Source: Tepiditoga spiralis (GTDB lineage Bacteria > Thermotogota > Thermotogae > Petrotogales > Petrotogaceae). Taken from it: DNA of 64,000 nt. Where the stretch lies: assembly GCF_014701195.1 (NCBI RefSeq), contig NZ_AP018712.1, positions 2,188,501 to 2,252,500 of the forward strand, given 5' to 3'. Of this stretch, positions 62,366 through 64,000 are shown one piece after another. Below the pieces are notes generated by a model. That model was given only the letters and a program-made list of their open reading frames with translations, was not told where the DNA came from and searched no databases. The translations under genes were made by a program, and so were the position numbers. The first letter of the stretch is position 1. Each line of letters opens with the position of its first letter.

Positions 62366-63182
62366 TTTTATCAACTCCCATTAATATTTTTGTTATTTCT
62401 ATCCTGTGAAATTGAAATGAAAAAGTTAATAATTTTTTGACAAGATATTTATTAAATTTTGAAAGTTTATCAGAATTTTCTATTATTTCTTTTGCACATA
62501 TATCATACGTAAATAAAATTCTTTTTTTTTCTTCATTTTTTAGATTTTCTATTTTTTTTACATTAAAAGAAGCTCTTATGGCATTAAATTTTTTCTTTTT
62601 TAAGTCTTTTTTAAAATCATATATACTATCAACAAGATAAATCAACATACCTATACTTATTGGTACAGTATCTTCTATATCTTTAAAATAATTTTTCATC
62701 ATTATTTTAGTGAGTTCTTGACTTGGTTTTGCATATTCATCTAAATCTAATAATTTTTTTTCTATTTTATCTTGTTTTTTTAAATAAAACTCATATTCTT
62801 CTATTAATTGTTCATCAAATTCTTTTAATAGTTTGTTTTTTAATTTTTTTATATAATTATTTGGAATAGGAGTTCCTTCAAACTTATAATCTAATAACTT
62901 TCCATAAATAATTAACATATTTAAATAAGAATATTTATCTAAAATGGATAAATTATTTGGTTTATATCTTTTTCCAAAATGCATCCAAGTACATCTAAAT
63001 TCACTTATATCTTTGTACTCTTCATTCATCATAGCAAACAACACAACTTCTTTTATTATTGTTGGTCTATATATATTACCAAAGTTCTTTTTTAAAGAAT
63101 GGCAAATTCCACAATAATAGTATAGGTATTTTTTCCTTTCTTCATCATTTGGTTTGAAGTACAATGAAATATATCCATACAT
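62304..63182 (-). CDS. DUF5685-family protein
   Basis: This 292-residue protein starts MYGYISLYFKPNDEERKKYL then YYCGICHSLKKNFGN, the DUF5685 signature with a C-x-x-C pair. The remainder is helical (TIIKEVVLFAMMNEEY, CTWMHFGKRY, ISIGMLIYLVDSIYDFKKDL) and vaguely like helical-bundle enzymes. Function unknown. It is coupled by a one-base overlap to the upstream beta-rich protein and overlaps the cysteine-rich gene, suggesting joint action on that peptide or a shared metal. Confidence 0.82.
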   Translation of the reverse strand: MYGYISLYFKPNDEERKKYLYYYCGICHSLKKNFGNIYRPTIIKEVVLFAMMNEEYKDISEFRCTWMHFGKRYKPNNLSILDKYSYLNMLIIYGKLLDYKFEGTPIPNNYIKKLKNKLLKEFDEQLIEEYEFYLKKQDKIEKKLLDLDEYAKPSQELTKIMMKNYFKDIEDTVPISIGMLIYLVDSIYDFKKDLKKKKFNAIRASFNVKKIENLKNEEKKRILFTYDICAKEIIENSDKLSKFNKYLVKKLLTFSFQFHRIEITKILMGVDKNENKKNIDGRGKLQKIILRI

Positions 63183-64000
63183 TATTTAACCTCTATTTTT
63201 TGTTTTTTATTAAAGGTTTTTCCATTTATTAAAGCTATAAATTCAACATTGTATGTTCCAGCTTTATCTAATTTTATTTTTTTTGTTTTTTCAAGATCAA
63301 AAATTCCTTTTGTTCCAAATGAAGGTAAATAAACTCTAACAGGATTTACTTTTATATACTTATAAATAATTTCATCATTATAATAAACTTTTATTATCAT
63401 TTGTTTTATTTCAATACCTCTATTCTCTTTATTTCTATTGTTTAGTTTTGCTATATAATAAAGTGTTTGCCCTTTTTCTATTATTGGTAAACTTAAATTA
63501 CTCAAATATAATTTTGAGGATGTATAATCAATTTTTTTAGTTATATTTAAAATAGTAATGAGCATTTTTTCAAAAGCAGGAGTTTCAAAGGTTATGGTGT
63601 ATGTTCCTTCATTTAATTTAGTTTTTAATTCAATATTTAATACTTTATTAGTCATTGGATTTAATGAAATACTTCCAAAATTTATATTTTCTTTATAAAT
63701 TTCTTTATCTTTTTTTATTACTTTTAGTATACCTTTTATTTCTTTGGCTTCAGTTTCATTTGTTTGATTGAATATTTCTAAACCTATTTTAGGATTTTCT
63801 GTGGATAAGAAAAAATCTTTATAAGGATATAGATTTAATTTTAAATCATGTGAATAATAAAATTCTTTTGTCAATACAACATCTTTTTCATTTAATTTAA
63901 AGCTAACTCTAATTTCATAATTACCTTTTTTTATATTGGATATTTTTTTTTCTTTTGTTAAATCATAAATTGTTTGATTGACATAAGTATTAATTTTATT
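63182..64000 (-). CDS. Beta-rich protein, N-terminus beyond the window
   Basis: The frame is open to the right edge (at least 272 codons); an internal TTG at 63874 is not a convincing start because the same frame continues upstream through coding-like sequence (KKGNYEIRVSFKLNEKDV). Repeating patterns such as EGTYTITFETPAF, KAGTYNVEFIALINGK and GNYEIRVSFKL suggest several Ig-like or CARDB-type beta domains, typical of extracytoplasmic proteins. Ends in a TAATG overlap with the DUF5685 gene. Signal peptide not visible here. Confidence 0.72.
   Translation of the reverse strand, partial: NKINTYVNQTIYDLTKEKKISNIKKGNYEIRVSFKLNEKDVVLTKEFYYSHDLKLNLYPYKDFFLSTENPKIGLEIFNQTNETEAKEIKGILKVIKKDKEIYKENINFGSISLNPMTNKVLNIELKTKLNEGTYTITFETPAFEKMLITILNITKKIDYTSSKLYLSNLSLPIIEKGQTLYYIAKLNNRNKENRGIEIKQMIIKVYYNDEIIYKYIKVNPVRVYLPSFGTKGIFDLEKTKKIKLDKAGTYNVEFIALINGKTFNKKQKIEVK

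Noticed and set aside
63182-63874. TTG at 63874 as the start of the last protein
   Set aside because: The same frame is open and coding-like to the edge of the window, so the true start is outside.
1-64000. tRNA or rRNA genes
   Set aside because: No cloverleaf with the conserved GTTCRANNC arm or rRNA-like segment was noticed on either strand; a covariance-model scan (tRNAscan-SE) would settle it.

Overview
The window is AT-rich (roughly a quarter G+C by eye), with strong Shine-Dalgarno sites, frequent GTG/TTG starts and tightly overlapping genes. Gene content suggests a mesophilic or moderately thermophilic member of the Thermotogota, probably order Petrotogales. The pointers are a TM287/TM288-like heterodimeric ABC exporter, the speD/speE pair with an XRE-cupin regulator, DUF1015 after ybeY, and a Pel-type polysaccharide operon. 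This placement is inference; there is no rRNA or other taxonomic marker here. No tRNA or rRNA gene was seen.

Layout. 1-2.5 kb: the 5' end of mreB (minus), then a polyamine operon (XRE-cupin regulator, speD, speE) behind a consensus promoter whose -10 lies in a perfect 16-bp inverted repeat. 2.5-13.3 kb: an Rpn-type nuclease/transposase, then a nine-gene minus-strand operon joined by overlaps: pelD, a pelE-like gene, an unknown gene, pelF, pelG, rbgA, a secreted phospholipase-D-like protein, nadE and a membrane protein. 13.4-18 kb: phoH, a 7TM-HD protein, ybeY, DUF1015 and a DUF402 protein (plus). 18-23 kb: uvrA, a secreted protein, cysK and cysE (minus).

23.2-31.4 kb is an accessory island. 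It has a type I restriction-modification system (hsdM, an ORF6N gene, hsdS with an EcoR124-style ELTA spacer repeat, hsdR), then a 12-copy array of a palindromic 46-bp repeat, then a GIY-YIG nuclease gene whose last codons are a 13th copy of that repeat. 31.5-35.8 kb has a PP-loop ATPase with an apparent ATA start, a decayed gene, a large hybrid histidine kinase and a candidate C-rich small RNA with its own promoter and terminator.

35.9-42.5 kb is housekeeping: prfB, rsmH, an ftsL-like gene, a division-type PBP with a PASTA-like tail, holA, and an earP-efp pair implying arginine-rhamnosylated EF-P. 42.5-45.7 kb is a defence cassette (DUF5655-type nuclease, RloA-like ATPase, RloB). It is bracketed by perfect 49-bp direct repeats that duplicate the efp terminator and the 3' end of the next gene, so the insertion boundaries are visible. 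45.7-51.3 kb: a FolD-like gene, a GAF histidine kinase, a YgiQ radical-SAM protein and an AAA/PD-(D/E)XK protein. 51.3-53.5 kb: a secreted-peptide gene with a T16 tract in its promoter spacer and an in-frame amber codon, followed by a CPBP protease.

53.8-64 kb: proS; two ABC half-transporters preceded by about 500 bases of leader with three short ORFs and three hairpins (a probable translation-coupled attenuator); an HD protein; an ion transporter; and a DUF5685, cysteine-rich peptide and membrane-protein cluster next to a partial beta-rich protein. The strongest candidates for undescribed biology are the attenuator at 59.15-59.7 kb, the repeat array joined to the GIY-YIG gene, the direct-repeat-bounded Rlo cassette, the poly-T/amber secreted-peptide locus and the C-rich small RNA.
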